Notes under the pieces: generated by a model
Told to the model about the DNA's origin: nothing
Database searches by the model: none
Seen by the model: only the letters and a program-made list of their open reading frames with translations
From: Nymphaea colorata
Lineage: Eukaryota > Streptophyta > Magnoliopsida > Nymphaeales > Nymphaeaceae
NCBI RefSeq assembly: GCF_008831285.2
Contig: NC_045142.1
Coordinates: 23,499,300 to 23,559,299 of the forward strand
Direction of reading: 5' to 3'
DNA: 60,000 nucleotides
In this document: piece after piece, positions 34,056 to 47,455 of the stretch
How positions within the stretch are numbered: the stretch's first letter is position 1
How the letters are laid out: each line of letters starts with the position of its first letter
Made by a program: the position numbers and the translations under genes

Positions 34056-37000
34056 TTAACCTTCCTGCTTGGGGCGCTTCACAATGAGAACTGGGCACTT
34101 TGCTTTATGAGCGCAGTGATCACTTACACTGCCTAAAAAAGCCCTGCAAATGCATAGCCAACCAACCACTTTCCATCAAAAGACAGTTTGAAAACTAGAA
34201 GACAAAAAATGATTCATGGGCACATTATTCTCTAGGGGCTCTTTGGCAACAATAACACACTGTTACCTTACTGCTCCATGCATCTTCATAGAAAATTTGT
34301 ATAAGTGTTTCAAGAATCTATACCATTTTTGAAACACATTCGTGGAACAGTACCAAAGTTACCGTTCCCAGATGGCCCCTAGCTGTCACATGAAATGGGA
34401 TACTAACAGTGTGCTACTGTTGCCCTTTAAGACAGCCAAGACTCAGCCATTTTTCCCTCGTCCCAGGGTCTCTGACTCTATATATAAGCTTGAAGGAGAT
34501 TAACACCAATGAGAATCAAACTAGAAACAGCCGAAGTTTGTGAAAGCGAAGCTGAACCCCTTATGGCCCATAATGTACACTTTCACAGCCTCTAAATGGC
34601 AAGAAAAAAAGGGCACTGAGTTGTTCTAAATGTGCAGGCCCTGCCATCCTAGGAGGTGCAGGCATGTTTATAGCAAAAACCATTTATTTCTGAATTCGCC
34701 AAGTTACAATATAATTGAAAACGATCAGGTTTTCGGACAGACGTTCTGTCTCGACCTTAGACTCCCAATTCAATCGCTCAGGACATAGTAGAGGACGTGC
34801 CATGAAATCCTCCGCCAAACTCTGTTAAAACTGTTAATTTTTCCTCAAAGTTTCTGTTGGGAGGCGACAGAAATTGAGGAAGATAACGTCCTAGACATTC
34901 TCCTCCATGCTCTCAAACATGTACGCTGTCGCTTCAATGTTCATCAGAGAAGCCTCCTTACCACACAAACCATATGGCAAGGGCGTCCACTCCGGCTCTT
35001 GAATTGTAAACCTCTTTAGACTTGAAAGCTTTAAGGAGACCTGCCTAACTAGAGCTAACATTCCCATACAGTAGAGGAACAAATGATATGCCATATACCT
35101 CTTGATGGTCCCATATCCATGGCTTCCAACGACCAAAATGTCAGCACCAACCCTGTCAACCATCTCGCATATCACATCCCTCGCGTCTCCACACTCTACC
35201 AGTCCTTCCACCTTCACCTGTACACATGAAAATTTTGACTTCTCTAAGGCCAATCCGGTTGTTGGTAGACGTTTTGCGAGGCGAATGTTTTAACAAAAGA
35301 TTTAATCCTTTTTATGGAGATGAAACCTTTTTTGGAGAAAAACAAACTCTTTGTGAAACATATTTGATTGAAAAAATCCAAGCACGTCGAACTCACGCTT
35401 TTAAGCAAAAGTTCTATAAAAAGAGACATTAAAAGGCAGAAACAGATAAACTAAACATAAGTTCTAAAGTCGAAGGAGGTCCACAGTTCAATTCAAAAGT
35501 GAGTCTTGAGACGATCTGATAGAGGGTCGCCCAGATCTGACTTGGCAATAGAAAGAAAGATAAAATAACTTCCAACCACAATGCTTTGTATGCAATTAGC
35601 TCAAATAATTTTAAATGTCAAAACACTATCTAATGACATCCCTAAATGTTTCTATTTGTCCAAGTAGTTTATCTATACATGGTTGCTTTTGCTTAAAAGC
35701 TATGAAGATTATCAATTGGAAAAAGCAACCCTACCACTACATAGCAAAGGAACATACTTTTTCTTAGTGGTCATTTCACAATAGGAACAAACCAGTTCCC
35801 ATTGTCAAATGACCTCTTACTGTTTGTCCTTGTAATTCTTGCCGTATATTAATAAAAGCAAATCAATTCAGATTCTCAGAATTTTAACTTAACCTTTTAA
35901 GGCGGAATCAAAATACTGGGTTTCCGATACGGGAAAAAACCGATATGTAAGACATTATTGGCAAATTGGCATCCAAGCCATTAAAAATGTCTATCATACT
36001 TGGTCAGTGGACCACATGGAATGCCTTTAAGATGTTTAGCTTCCCAAGAAAACATTAAAAACACTTATTCTGGGCTATATATATATATATATAATCTATC
36101 TAGCTACTTCAATAAATGTCCCCGATGTTGCTGGGTTCAAGTTTAAAAATTTGTCTCACTAAATTGGTATTAAGTATTAACCATGCTTACGACTAAATGT
36201 TAGAGAGAATCTAGTTGAAAGAAAAAAGGTGAAAGAGAAAAGATATAATAACATTTACTTTTTAAAAAGAGAAAAAAATGATTTTTTTTCTCCCAAAAAA
36301 AAAAATCAATAGGATTTGTATGTCAAAAAAGGGAGGAAAATTGGTAAAAAAAAAAAAATTCACATTGGTCATGATACATACGTGAGGAAGTTTCTTGCAC
36401 AAAGCTTTGGCTTTATCCATCACCGATGACGCCACTTCGTTCCCATGACGCTCCAGAATCGCGGCCATCTCTGCCGAAAAGATCCCTGACCAAGGCAAAA
36501 AATCAACACCAATCCCATGGTTAACCTATGGTCACCACCAGGGGCAATTTCGACAACAAAGATATTCTATTCTATCTGAGTTCCTGGCCAACTGGTGCAG
36601 AGACTCTGCATTCTCAAACATGGCTAACATCAGCACTCTTGCCTCGTTTTCATTTCCCAAAATAAGTTATTCTCATTTTTTTCTCTCAGTTTTTAGAAAA
36701 AGCACCTTAAGATCCACTCTAAAATGTTTCTGTATCGATGCTTGGATGCCAACCTCTATATTATCCAGAAACGTCGGATAATTCGGGACATTGCATTCTA
36801 GTTGACATTCGACATACCCCAATTTATTCAATTTATAGAGACAATTGGTGCATCCAAACACATCTCACTAGCAAAACTCCATCTTTGATAACTTCCCAAA
36901 ACAAAAGGCAGAAAGTTCCATCTGTTTTTTAAGCAAAATCAGAAGGAATCCCGGTATGAATTGGCATATTGACCATTAGCATTTCCCAATGGAGAACTAA

Positions 37001-37607
37001 AGATATCCCAAATTAGCTGAAGAAGTGGGAATATGAAAAAAACATGTTCCACTTCAGAAAGGACTGAGAGAGAGAGAGAGAGAGCGAGCTATCCCTAGCT
37101 TTAGAGTAGAGTATCTGGATAAATTGGGATATTACATTCTGCCCGTATTCCCAATTTATCCAACTCAACTGGACAAACAGAAACACCGCAAACCCACCTT
37201 ACCAGAGAACTCAACGGAGGTTCCAGTGTGGAGTTCCTGCATTTCTCAAAATTTCCGAGAACAGTTTTCCCACAAAACGAGTCACATCAAGCACGGGGAA
37301 ACCGCTCGAGAGTTCCAATTCCCGGACTCCGGACTCCACTGGAGGGGCAAAGGAAGCAATGCGACGAAGACGCGAAAACCACTATAAAGGTTCTCAGAAA
37401 TCACGGGCACTTACCCTTCCCGTCGAGCGCGGTGTAAGCGGGGGGCGGCGGTCTGACGTACAGGAGCACGAGGACAGTTCTGGATTTTCGAGATTCAGCG
37501 TCGCAGACCAGATTTTCGAGGCACCATGACAGCGCATACCTGCTCTCCTCGCTCTCGTCGACGGCCACCATAATCTTCCGCTCCTTGCCGCCCGCACCAC
37601 CAGCCAT
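34056..37607 (-). CDS. Universal stress protein A-like protein (USP gene 1)
   Basis: Four exons, 37415-37607, 36382-36485, 35099-35217 and 34056-34143, total 504 bases, giving 167 aa, a normal length for single-domain plant USPs. The first strand motif KIMVAVDESEESRYAL (residues 11-26) is the family hallmark. The ATP-binding signature G-x2-G-x9-G-S is present as GSHG (130-133) and GS (143-144). The C-terminus reads KAKCPVLIVKRPK. These small cytosolic ATP-binding proteins are linked to stress responses in plants, but the exact role of this one is unknown. A second USP gene about 5.3 kb away has the same exon plan and nearly the same residue numbering. Reading from exon 3 through its donor gives an open frame to 34891, so an intron-retaining transcript would encode a different tail. 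Confidence 0.93.
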
Positions 37608-37720
37608 CGGAAAACCAGATATGGAGTTCGGAAAAAAGGAAATTACTACCGGGGAAGAAGGCGATCAAAATGGGTAACTGCGTCGGTAGTGATTTTTGAA
37701 GAGGAGGGTATCTTCGAGGC

Positions 37721-37730
37721 GGTTTTATAC
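37721..37730 (-). promoter_or_regulatory. TATA box of USP gene 1
   Basis: On the minus strand this reads GTATAAAACC, 114 bases before the ATG, a normal distance for a plant TATA box with a short leader. Confidence 0.6.
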
Positions 37731-38737
37731 GGATTGAAGAACGACGGCGGATTCCGGTTTTATGCAAACCGCCGGTTTCTGGATCGCGGTTTTGGAGAAC
37801 CGCCGGTCCCTTCCGTGGATAAACATGGAAGTACATTCATGGTGCAAAAGAGCGATTTTTCAATTTCAAACCTAAATTTTTTTATTAATGACAAAAATGC
37901 GCCTCGGGGTTTTTTTATTTAAAATATAGACAAACTTTGCCTTTTTTTTTATTATTTGTATAAGTGGAAGCACCTTCACAATAAAACCTTTTAGATTATA
38001 ACCTTATCAAGTTTTGATTTGATAAAGTGCCTCGATCAATCTACAGTGTATCTTTTAATTCAAGTGTTACATTTTTTATTGTTGCAATTTAAAAAGTAAT
38101 AATATCTTTCAATTCAAGTGTCACATTTTTTTAGCCTAAAAAAAATAACCATGGGATTGGAAACCTCGAATCCCTTAATATGAATCGCCTTAATGCTCAG
38201 TTACACTATACTTCTCACAAAAGAATATATTTATTTTTGTTAAAAATGTTAATAAATTAATTCAATTTGCTTTTAAATAAAAAAAATGGTTCGGGTAATA
38301 GGCATCAATTTAGCTAGTTAATCTTCTTTATCCAATATCTATCACATTTTGATAGTCAGTCCTTGAAATCCAAGTTGTTGTTTAGAGCAAACTTAATTTT
38401 GTATTGAGAAGTGGATTTTGAGCTGAATTTGTTTGGGAATTTAAATGTTGGATTCCGATATGGTTTTGTCTTCTCCTCATTCATATTTGAATCTGTGAAT
38501 ACCTGAACATTCAATAAATGAGATATAGTAAATGGTAGATCTGATTTGAATTCAATGTGTTGAACATCTCTAACCACTACCACTTAACTCCACTTGAAAC
38601 AAAAGTGATGGCAGCAACTTTCTCTCTCTACTTTTATTGAATCAAAAGAACAGGGAGGTCAAGAAAAAAGATTTTTATATTTTTCAACATATCATCAACT
38701 CATTAATTGAAGTTGACACGCATCGATAAACCTAGTT

Positions 38738-39005
38738 GCGGCTCGAGCTCAACTCATTTAAGCTCATTTACCAACTACCCATTTGGCCTGATCCCTTTCT
38801 TCTTTTTAAGTATAAAGATTACAAAAAAAATAATAATAACTTATGTTAAACGAGCTTGTTTGAATTTAATCGAGTCAAACTCATGTAATTCGAACTCGAC
38901 TCGATTCGTTTGTAATCTTGAGTTTTCAATTAAGCTTGAGCTCGACTCATTTAACAAATGAGTCTAGCTTAACCCAATGTGTTCGAGTCCAACTCGAGTT
39001 GGTTT
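38738..39005 (-). repeat. CGAG-rich dispersed repeat, copy
   Basis: It carries 'cgagctcaactcattt', 'gaactcgactcgattcgtttg', 'ttgagctcgactcattt' and 'ccaactcgagttgg'. The word content and order match the family at 11517, 46988, 51640 and 52313. Confidence 0.6.
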
Positions 39006-39592
39006 GGCTGGTTGTAAATTCTGAGCAATGGTAGTACTAGAAATTTTTAGTTAAGGAGCACTAATAATTTTATTTTCACACTTTAAAATGCACCTATACT
39101 CAAACAAGTAACAGTTATAGAGCCATCAATGCTTCAATATATAAATAAAACCATTTTCCTGTGGTCAATTGCCAACACCAGCCCACACGATCTCTCTCGG
39201 TTACTATTTAATGGTCAAACTTACATAAGTATACACGCATAATTAGTAATATCAATTATCAAAAGGTTGGGATTTTTTTTTTTCAAGTTAAGAGGGGGCA
39301 CTCATATATAAAATTTAATTTCAGAATGGGCACGAAGGTTTTTTTTGTTAATTATATATGCTGATTAAGTATTCATACATGAATTGCACGTCATCAGTTT
39401 TATAAATTTCAGCTTGAATCGGTCAATTTCAACGGCACAAGAAGTCGCCGGTATTCTAAACATCAGCTTGGATTGACAAAAAAGAGAAGCAACTTGGATG
39501 CAGTTTAATTTAATTCCAACAATTCAACCAAAATTGGTTTGTGTTCAAAGGCCCTTGACATGACCTTTTATCAAATTTAAAAAAAAAAAAAA

Positions 39593-39916
39593 GATCAAAA
39601 GCCCAATGGATTCAGCGCGACCAGCTCGGGTCAATAGTCAGGAGGTGACTAGTCTGGTTGCTATGGTGTAGAAAAGAATCAGACAGTAGATGACACTCGT
39701 TTAAAAATACTCATATCTAGTAGGCCACTTATATATATATATATATATATATAAAAGATCAAAAGCCCAATGGATTCAGCGCGACCAGCTCGGGTCAATA
39801 GTCAAGAGGTGACTAGTCTGGTTGCTATGGTGTAGAAAAGAATCAGACAGTAGATGACACTCGTTTAAAAATACTCATATCTAGTAGGCCACTTATATAT
39901 ATATATATAAAAGGAT
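39593..39916. repeat. 164-bp tandem duplication with one substitution
   Basis: Unit 1 begins 'gatcaaaagcccaatgg' at 39593 and unit 2 at 39757. Apart from the length of the TA run at each unit's end, I see only one difference ('gtcagg' against 'gtcaag'). This points to a recent duplication, perhaps seeded by the TA runs. Confidence 0.93.
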
Positions 39917-42900
39917 AAATATTTAAAGATGTCCATTTAAAAATAAAAAAAAAAAGAAAGTACTCCTCCTTCTCACCCAATACAATAATGACATAAAAGT
40001 TATTTTTCACCCCAATTAAAACCTAAATTGTAGGTGAGAGGAGCTGCAAGGAAAACAACCCATTTTCCTATATTCCAGTGTCACAAAGTTACCAAGAGTG
40101 CACAAGATTTCTGCATCATTATCAATAAATTAATATATCATATCCTATATTTAATGCTAATTGCCAATGTGTTGTTCTATATCCATGTTAAAATCTAATT
40201 AAACGTTATTAGCAACGAACATATAATTTCCTACGTTAATTTGTAATTGCCAATGTGTTAAAATGGAATATATGAAATTTTGGTAGGGTATGTTATAAAA
40301 GGTTGTTTCATAAGCAAGTTGAAATTATGTTTGTTGGGCTCACATTGAACCTTACATTGGCGGTGGATAATGCGGGTTCACATCATATTTATGTGCAATT
40401 CTTAGTAGGTCATCTTTTGTAGTTTTTTACTACTTAATCCTATTTAGATTTTTCTAAGTGCTTATGTGTTTTTTTATTTTTATTTTCTCCGCTTTTCTTT
40501 TTTTTTAATGTTTTGAAAAAAAATTAAGTTAGAAACACATTCTTTGAGTTATTCTGATTCACAAGCCATTCCAAATCCTCTTCAGGTCAGTCAATTCCAA
40601 GAATAGCAGGCACTCGTGACAAAGTAAAAAATAAATATTTTTTTGACAATAACATATATTTCATAAAATATTTTTGACCGTATATGTATTCAGCAAGTAT
40701 TTGTTGTGTCAGAATATATACTCGATAATAACATAAGTCTGGTATTCCTGTAATTCGTTTAACATTTAATGTTTTTTGTCAACATCAGAGTCGATTTTTG
40801 TAAAATAATTTCTCAATTCAACCGCCTGTACGTAAATTTTCAGATGTGTATGTTTGTCAAACAGGCAAGGTCAGTCTTCTTTTTGTAAATTATATATATG
40901 TGTTTGTGTATATGGATATCATGACTTGAAAGAGGAGGACCTTTGTCGCTCTATAAATGTCTTGAAAGTTGAATAGGGAGTGGACAAATAATTTGACGAT
41001 CGGATTGACGAAGATAAAACAATAAAGTTTTACAAATGCACACATAAATTTTGGTCATATAAGAAAAATAAGTGTTTATTTAAATGTTTTCTTTTGACTA
41101 CATGTTTCTTGTATCATCTAAGCGAAATAAATCAAAAGCTAAGAGCCCAAGTGTGCTTTTGTTATTTCAGAAAAGTTGAGCATGGAAATTATCTGCCCAA
41201 TTTTGATTGATACATCAGTTGACTAATGGTATTAATTTTTTTTTTCAGAATAAAAGATTATTTGAACTGCCGAAGAAGAGGTCTTGGGAGGTCAGGACAG
41301 CAGAACAGGCAAGTTTTCAGCGGCAGCTACAGTGCCTACGTTCTGCGTCCTATCAGTTTCTCAGCATAAAAGACATAAACTAAGTGATCATAACTACTTA
41401 TACATTATGTTTAAACAAAAATATGCACAAAAGTAGCTTATTCCATGCACTTAAGTGGTGCCCTTGAGCCATAACTATTATCCCCTCATCCATATCTTCT
41501 TTTCTGTTTTTCAATAAATCCAAGAGTTTGGTCTCAAGGCTTCTAGCTTTGAAATAGCACAACTGAGTTTTGGATGAACAAACCTGCACTTAGCTTTAAC
41601 TTGTTTCTTGAGCTTGACCAGGACCAACCCGCCACAAGCTCCACTCTTAGACATCAAGTCCATGGACCTGTAGGAAGGGCGAAGCCAAAGTGCCAACAAG
41701 AGCTTCACATACAAAACCTAAGCAGGATGTTTTAAAACTTTCAACTTAAAGAAGATCACCACTTTTCAGCTGGCGTGCATCAGTTGACATAACATAAACC
41801 AGCAGAGGTCTACTAATTATAGCTTTCCAACAGAGAAAAAGGAAGTCACAATAACATTTCCTATAGAGGGAGAAAATGCTTCATGTTTATTGTCTGTTAT
41901 CAGGAAGTTCTGTCAATCTTTACTGTGTTGGAAGCATTATGAAGTTCAACATTGATGTTCCCTTAACTGAATCTTCCAGCCTCATCAACCCTTACAATGT
42001 TTATCTGCTACAAAATGAAAGGAGATTTTGTAATTTCTTCCCTGTTCTTACCAATCATTCAGAATGATGGGGACAGGAACTCAAGCCAATTAGAGACAGA
42101 ATACATCTTGCCGATCTGTCAAGAACAAATATACTAAATGCTCTTATATATTGAATTTCGAAGTCCTTTATAATTGGCAATTGTGTAATGCCCAATTTTA
42201 ATGTTATATGGATTTAATCAGTCAAAATATGCAAATTCAACTTATCAAACAATACCAATGTTTGACAACACGTTTTCAAGCTAATAGAATAAAATACCTT
42301 ACCAGGTATAGCTCATGGATACCGTATAGTATCTCCTAGTGAATCTTCCTGGTGCTGTGATTCTTACAGCAATCCATGAAACAAACCAAATTAATTCTGT
42401 TGAGAAAACTAATTTTTCCCAAATTCTGTTGCTTTTCTTTATGATAAAAAATGACTTGTTCTACAGGATTGATGTGGAACCAGACTCATCGTCTACCTGT
42501 GCCTATTGGCAGCTACTGGCTGCAAAACTTTCAGCAACGAATGTTTCTTGGCTGCCAAGCATAACTTGGTTGCAGGATGGGCCAATATATGCAAATTCAA
42601 ATTGCGATCATTCGATTATATTCAATACATCAAACATGTACGCACACTTGAGAGACTCATAGTGAGGATACTTTTGAGTGAAAATAAGCTTGACGACAAC
42701 TTCAGAGACGGTGTTGTACTTGCATTATCAACCAACAGTTAATCTTATCAAAGATTTTTGCAGAGCGGAACAAGCATTGAAACTAGTCTCAACTTATTGA
42801 AGCTGGAAATTTCAAAGATTTTGGTCCAATACAAAAAAAAAATTATATACACCTCCACCGACAGAAAAAGATGATAGTAAAGAAGAAGCAGATAACAATT

Positions 42901-42946
42901 TCACCATAAACAAAAACATGAAGCCCAAGCTTCCTTAGTTAAAATA

Positions 42947-45832
42947 CTAGTCTTCGGGCTTCTTGACAATCAAAACAGGACAACTTGCATTTTGTGCACA
43001 ATAGTTGCTCACACTCCCTAACAAAGCCCTGCAATCACAGGAAGCAATTGCACTATGTCAGAAGGAAAGCACGAATACCATAATCATCTTATAGCAGAGA
43101 ACCATTCATATAGTGCAGACGAAAAACACTATCTATCAAACATGAAGCAGGTTTCAGATGTATAAGCATGAAGCACGTAGGGAGAAATAAGTTGTCAGCA
43201 GTGCTTTAAAGCAGGAAGTGTTTGGAAGCACAGGGGAAAGCAGACAAGCAATAAAACCGAAGCAAGCAAATAATGGAAGAAAAGACAAGCGTCAATTACT
43301 TGCATTTTTTGCTTGAGAAAAATGTTGAGCAATTTTGGCAGATGTCTCACTATATTATACAAAAAATTCATAATAATGATACAATTTTAGAAAGAAACTA
43401 AATTAGACTAACATGAACAAGGCATTTTCGATATCAAAAGAAGTTCTCTTCCCTTCCTTTCTGAAAGTAGTATGTGTTTCATTTTTCAGAAACGAGATTC
43501 GCATCAAATTCCAGAAGCACATGGAAAGTGTAGGACAACTTTTTTTTAAAGCCTCTGAGGTCTGAAGAAACTTAACTACAAGGTGAGTTTCTGAGGTCTA
43601 AAGAAATTTTAGGTAAGTGGGATAAACACACAAGACCTCTTTCGATTTGAATACTTTATAAAGTAGATCTGATGCTCACCTGCTAAGGAGTCCATAGCCA
43701 TGGCTTCCCATAACAAGAATGTCACCCCCAAGCTTCTCAACGGCTTCGCATATCACATACCTCGGGTCTCCACTCTCAATCTTGGTCTGAATTTGGACCT
43801 ACACCAATTCCCAAACTTGCAAGTGATTATCAATACGATAGCTACCTCGTGATTCATGAACTCTACCAATCTGCTACCTATTCATGCACCACATGAGGGT
43901 GATGATTGATTTATCGATCAATGAAAAAGAAACTTACGTTCTTTAGGTCCTTACAGACCGCAGTAGCCTTCTCCACAACAGACTTTGCCAAATCTTGACT
44001 GTATTTCTCCATGTGATCAACCACATCAGTTGAGAACAGATACTCTGCTCCGTGTTCCACCATGTTGCACGACACCCAGAAATCAATGAGAAAAAAAAAG
44101 TCGTAGTTATGGATGTAAATTTATGTTTGACATATGACATAAGAAAAGGACATAGCATTTTTTTTTTCTTTGGATGATGAGGAAAGTTTTTCCATTCAGT
44201 TTTTTGACACGTTACAGTTTAGAGTGTGGACTTACGCGGTGTATGTCACTATTTTCTATGCAACATGCACTAGTGACTGTATACACACTCAGAGGCACCT
44301 GGACCGTTTTAAAATTTCGAAAGAATAGCACATGATATTTTTTAAGAGGATAACGAATGGCCTTTTGAGATTTTCCAGAAAAGATAATGTTCCCCTACAC
44401 AAATTTTCCGATTCTTCTGTCACGTACCACATGTCTAGACGACAGTATACTGACAGAGAAGGCGTGGTCCAAGTAGTGTTTTTACATAAATCTACAAAAG
44501 TGTATTTGCACTCAACTTAAATTCGTAAAGTTTACAGTATTTATTATGTCAAATTGACTCATATCATTTTTGTGTCCTGTAATGCATGTAGAAATGATGT
44601 AAAATCTGGAACTATGATTGCCATGCTCCCTTTTCGAGCTTATAAGGATTTAGCTGTAAGCATGTCTCAAAGAAATGGAAAAAGGATAACAGAAACATAA
44701 AATTCCTATGTAGAAAGAGTCACGAAAAATAAGTCTTTCACATGCAAGTAGAGCTTCTATTAACACTAAGAGACGAGTTTGAACAGGTTGCATAAAACCA
44801 GCTCGATAAACAGAGAGTCGAATTAAAATCCAATATCCAAATGTAGCAGCATAGCAAGGCAAGCTCAGCCTTGCTGAAGAAAGGCAAGGTTCAAAGAGTT
44901 TTCATCTTACAATTTTACGCTATTCGAGAGGTTCCCATTTATATACAAGCATTGTGGATTTTCCCTTTTCCGTACAGGTTTGGATGGAGAAATCCTCCTG
45001 TCTCTTACACAAACCGCCCCATGCAATGCATCCGGCAGCATTTTTAATCACCCACCAACTCCCATGCAATGTGGTTGGACGGAGCTTTAACATGGAGAGG
45101 ATTTCGGCTCATACACTCACAGACACAGAGAAAGAAACAGAGAGAGAGAGGGAGGGAGGGAGGATTCCTAAAGACTTTGCTAAGTAGATTGAGGATCAAA
45201 TTAAAATACAATTTCCTAATATGACCACTTTCAAAGCAATGCTGAGAATAAAAAATTAGATCCGAGTTGTTTGAGTTACGCTCTCTCATAATGTTAGATC
45301 CATTGCTTAAAAAGCACAACACCTTCCTCATTTTTCTCCTCGTTCAAATTAATAAAAAAATTAAACTAGATCTGACAATACTAAAGCCAGTTTCCCACTA
45401 CCAGACCGACATTTTCGCTACGAGCTGGCTGACAAAAAATTTGGAGATTAAACGCTTTAGCTTTTAAATGCAGATCCACTACTATTATGGAACTATTTGA
45501 ATTTCAAATGCAATTGAAATCCATTATTTAAATCCGTTCAACCAACCGATCGCCATCACAAGTCAAATCGCTTCGCACCAGTACAAAGAAGCGAAGAACT
45601 TCTTCCGATGTAGAAAAAGACAGGCTGTCCATATGAAATTACCTGATCCGTCGAGCGCATTGTAAGCGACCCGCGGCGGTCTGGCGAAGAGGAGGATGAG
45701 GGTGTCCCTGGAATTTCCGCTCTCGGAGTCGCAGACGAGGTTCTTCAGGCACCACGAGAGGGCGTAAGCGCTCTGCTCGCTCTCGTCCACCGCCACCACG
45801 ATCCGCCGCTCCCTCACCGAGCCGCCGGCCAT
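42947..45832 (-). CDS. Universal stress protein A-like protein (USP gene 2)
   Basis: Four exons, 45643-45832, 43938-44044, 43680-43798 and 42947-43028, total 498 bases, giving 165 aa. The N-terminus MAGGSVRERRIVVAVDESEQ is clearly related to USP gene 1, with the same AVDESE motif and SWCLxNLVCD block. The ATP-binding signature is GSHG (130-133) plus GS (143-144), with exactly nine residues between. The tail is CPVLIVKKPED. Intron positions and phases equal those of USP gene 1, and exon 3 is the same length (119 bases) in both. The two are therefore tandem paralogues, diverged mainly in exons 1-2. The whole signature is intact, so ATP binding is expected. The biological role is not shown by sequence. 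Confidence 0.93.
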
Positions 45833-45932
45833 CGGAGAAAGGGAAAAATCCAGAAGAGGCTCGCCTGAAAACCAGAATGACTCGCCGGAATCTCTTGGTG
45901 CCCGCCTGATTGCGAGGGGAGACGCCGCTCGA

Positions 45933-45941
45933 GATTTATAG
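45933..45941 (-). promoter_or_regulatory. TATA box of USP gene 2
   Basis: On the minus strand this reads CTATAAATC, about 100 bases ahead of the ATG at 45832, at a similar distance to that of the paralogue. Confidence 0.6.
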
Positions 45942-46987
45942 CGGTTTTAGGGGATCGGCGGACATCGCGGCCTTCGAGTCCTCTCGAGCGGTTTTCGCCT
46001 GATCGCTCGATCTCGAGAAGCCACTTGCCGTCGACCAAGTTACCAATCAGTCTTAGAAGATATGAATAATTACCAGTTTCTCCCTTGTATCTGGATATGG
46101 ACTTTTTATAGAGGGTTTGAGGCAGGTTGACCCGACCCGATCTATCGTGGGCTTCTCAAAAGGAGAACATGAATGGCCATTTTTCCAAAATATATTTAAT
46201 AGAAATATTGTCAAAAAATAATTACTCCTTAGAAATTAGGAAATCACAAATAGCTATCCTAATTTAATAAATTAATTTACAAATACATTTCAGAATTCTA
46301 TTTTACCTCTAATATAAAAGAAAAATACGTTTAAATAAAGATTTTTCTTGTAAATTTTCTTGTAGACATGGGAACAATACATGGATCGGATCCAGAGCGG
46401 TTCAGTTTTGGGCTTGACCAAACCAGACTTAATTGGATATGATCATTATTCCGATAAGGTCAAATTACATGGAAATTCGAAAACCAAATGGAAATCTGAA
46501 AGTAAATTTGAGTAAGATAGAGAGAAAATTCAAAATTTTTTAGACGAAATATTTTGTCTAGACTCTTACAAAACAAATTGGTTCTTATATTTACAATTTA
46601 ATACCCGCCATTGATCAGGTATGGTTGCTATGCATTTTTCAAAAAAATAAATAAATAAATGAGAATATACATATTATATAAAAATTAAGATTAAGAGTAA
46701 GAGGAAAGTCAAAATATTTAAACAATGGCATCCACTAAATCAAATTTATCAGCTCTTAATTAGATTTGAATCAACAGATCCATGCCAATTTTTGCAACAT
46801 TGGCTCATCTTAGTCTTAGACCCTACTCAAATCCAAACCAATTTTTTCTAAAGTTGTGTTTAACAGTCTTGTATCTTATATCCAAATCTGCATTACATAT
46901 GTGTTTTGCGAGGATACATGCCCTCATGTATCTAATGTGATGGCTTTTAACAACACAAAATAAAATGTTGCTGGCACTACTCTCTAA

Positions 46988-47455
46988 GAGTAAACACGAG
47001 CTGAGTCGAGCCAGAGTTCAATCAAATCAAACTCGGCTTGACTAATGAAACCGCGGACTTGAGAATAGCTCGACGGAAGCAGCTCGACGCACCAGTTAAG
47101 TGTTGAACTCGAGCTCGACAAACTCGTTTGGCTTGAGGCCAACTCTATTAAAGCTCGACAAAATCGTTTGAATAGAATTGATATTCATCGTTACATATTG
47201 AGCTCGAGCTCGACTCGATTAAGGCTCGACAAACTCGTGAACGTGTTTGAATATATCGACATGATTAAGGTTCGATAAACTTGATCAAGGCTTGAGCTTG
47301 ACTCGACAGTTACGTGTTGAGCCCAAACTCAACTCGATTATTTAAACGAGTGGACTTATGAACTTGAGATTGACTCGTTAAACAAATGACTCGGCTCGAA
47401 CTCGTTCGCTTTAACGAGTCAAGTTCGAGTAACTCGACTCGTTGTACAAGCCTAC
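46988..47455 (-). repeat. CGAG-rich dispersed element, inverted partner of the copy at 52313
   Basis: Its reverse complement includes 'gagctgcttccgtcgagc', then 'ggtttcatt.gtc', then 'tgattgaactc.ggctcgac', in the same order as in 52313-52735. It has many 'ctcgagctcg' words. There is no open frame of note. Confidence 0.75.

Larger units (their letters stand above)
37608..42946. other. Intergenic region between the two USP genes
   Basis: It starts with the USP1 promoter. It continues as AT-rich DNA with a CGAG-rich repeat (38738-39005), a near-perfect 164-bp tandem duplication (39593-39916) and short TA arrays. Between about 41270 and 42760 the composition is less AT-rich and there are several open frames of 60-107 codons on both strands, none of which I recognise. 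The last part holds the 3' side of USP gene 2. Confidence 0.6.

Noticed and set aside
34495-34520. A third SINE copy ('gagaatcaaacta' resembles the box B end)
   Set aside because: No box A is visible at the expected distance, so this is treated as a chance match.
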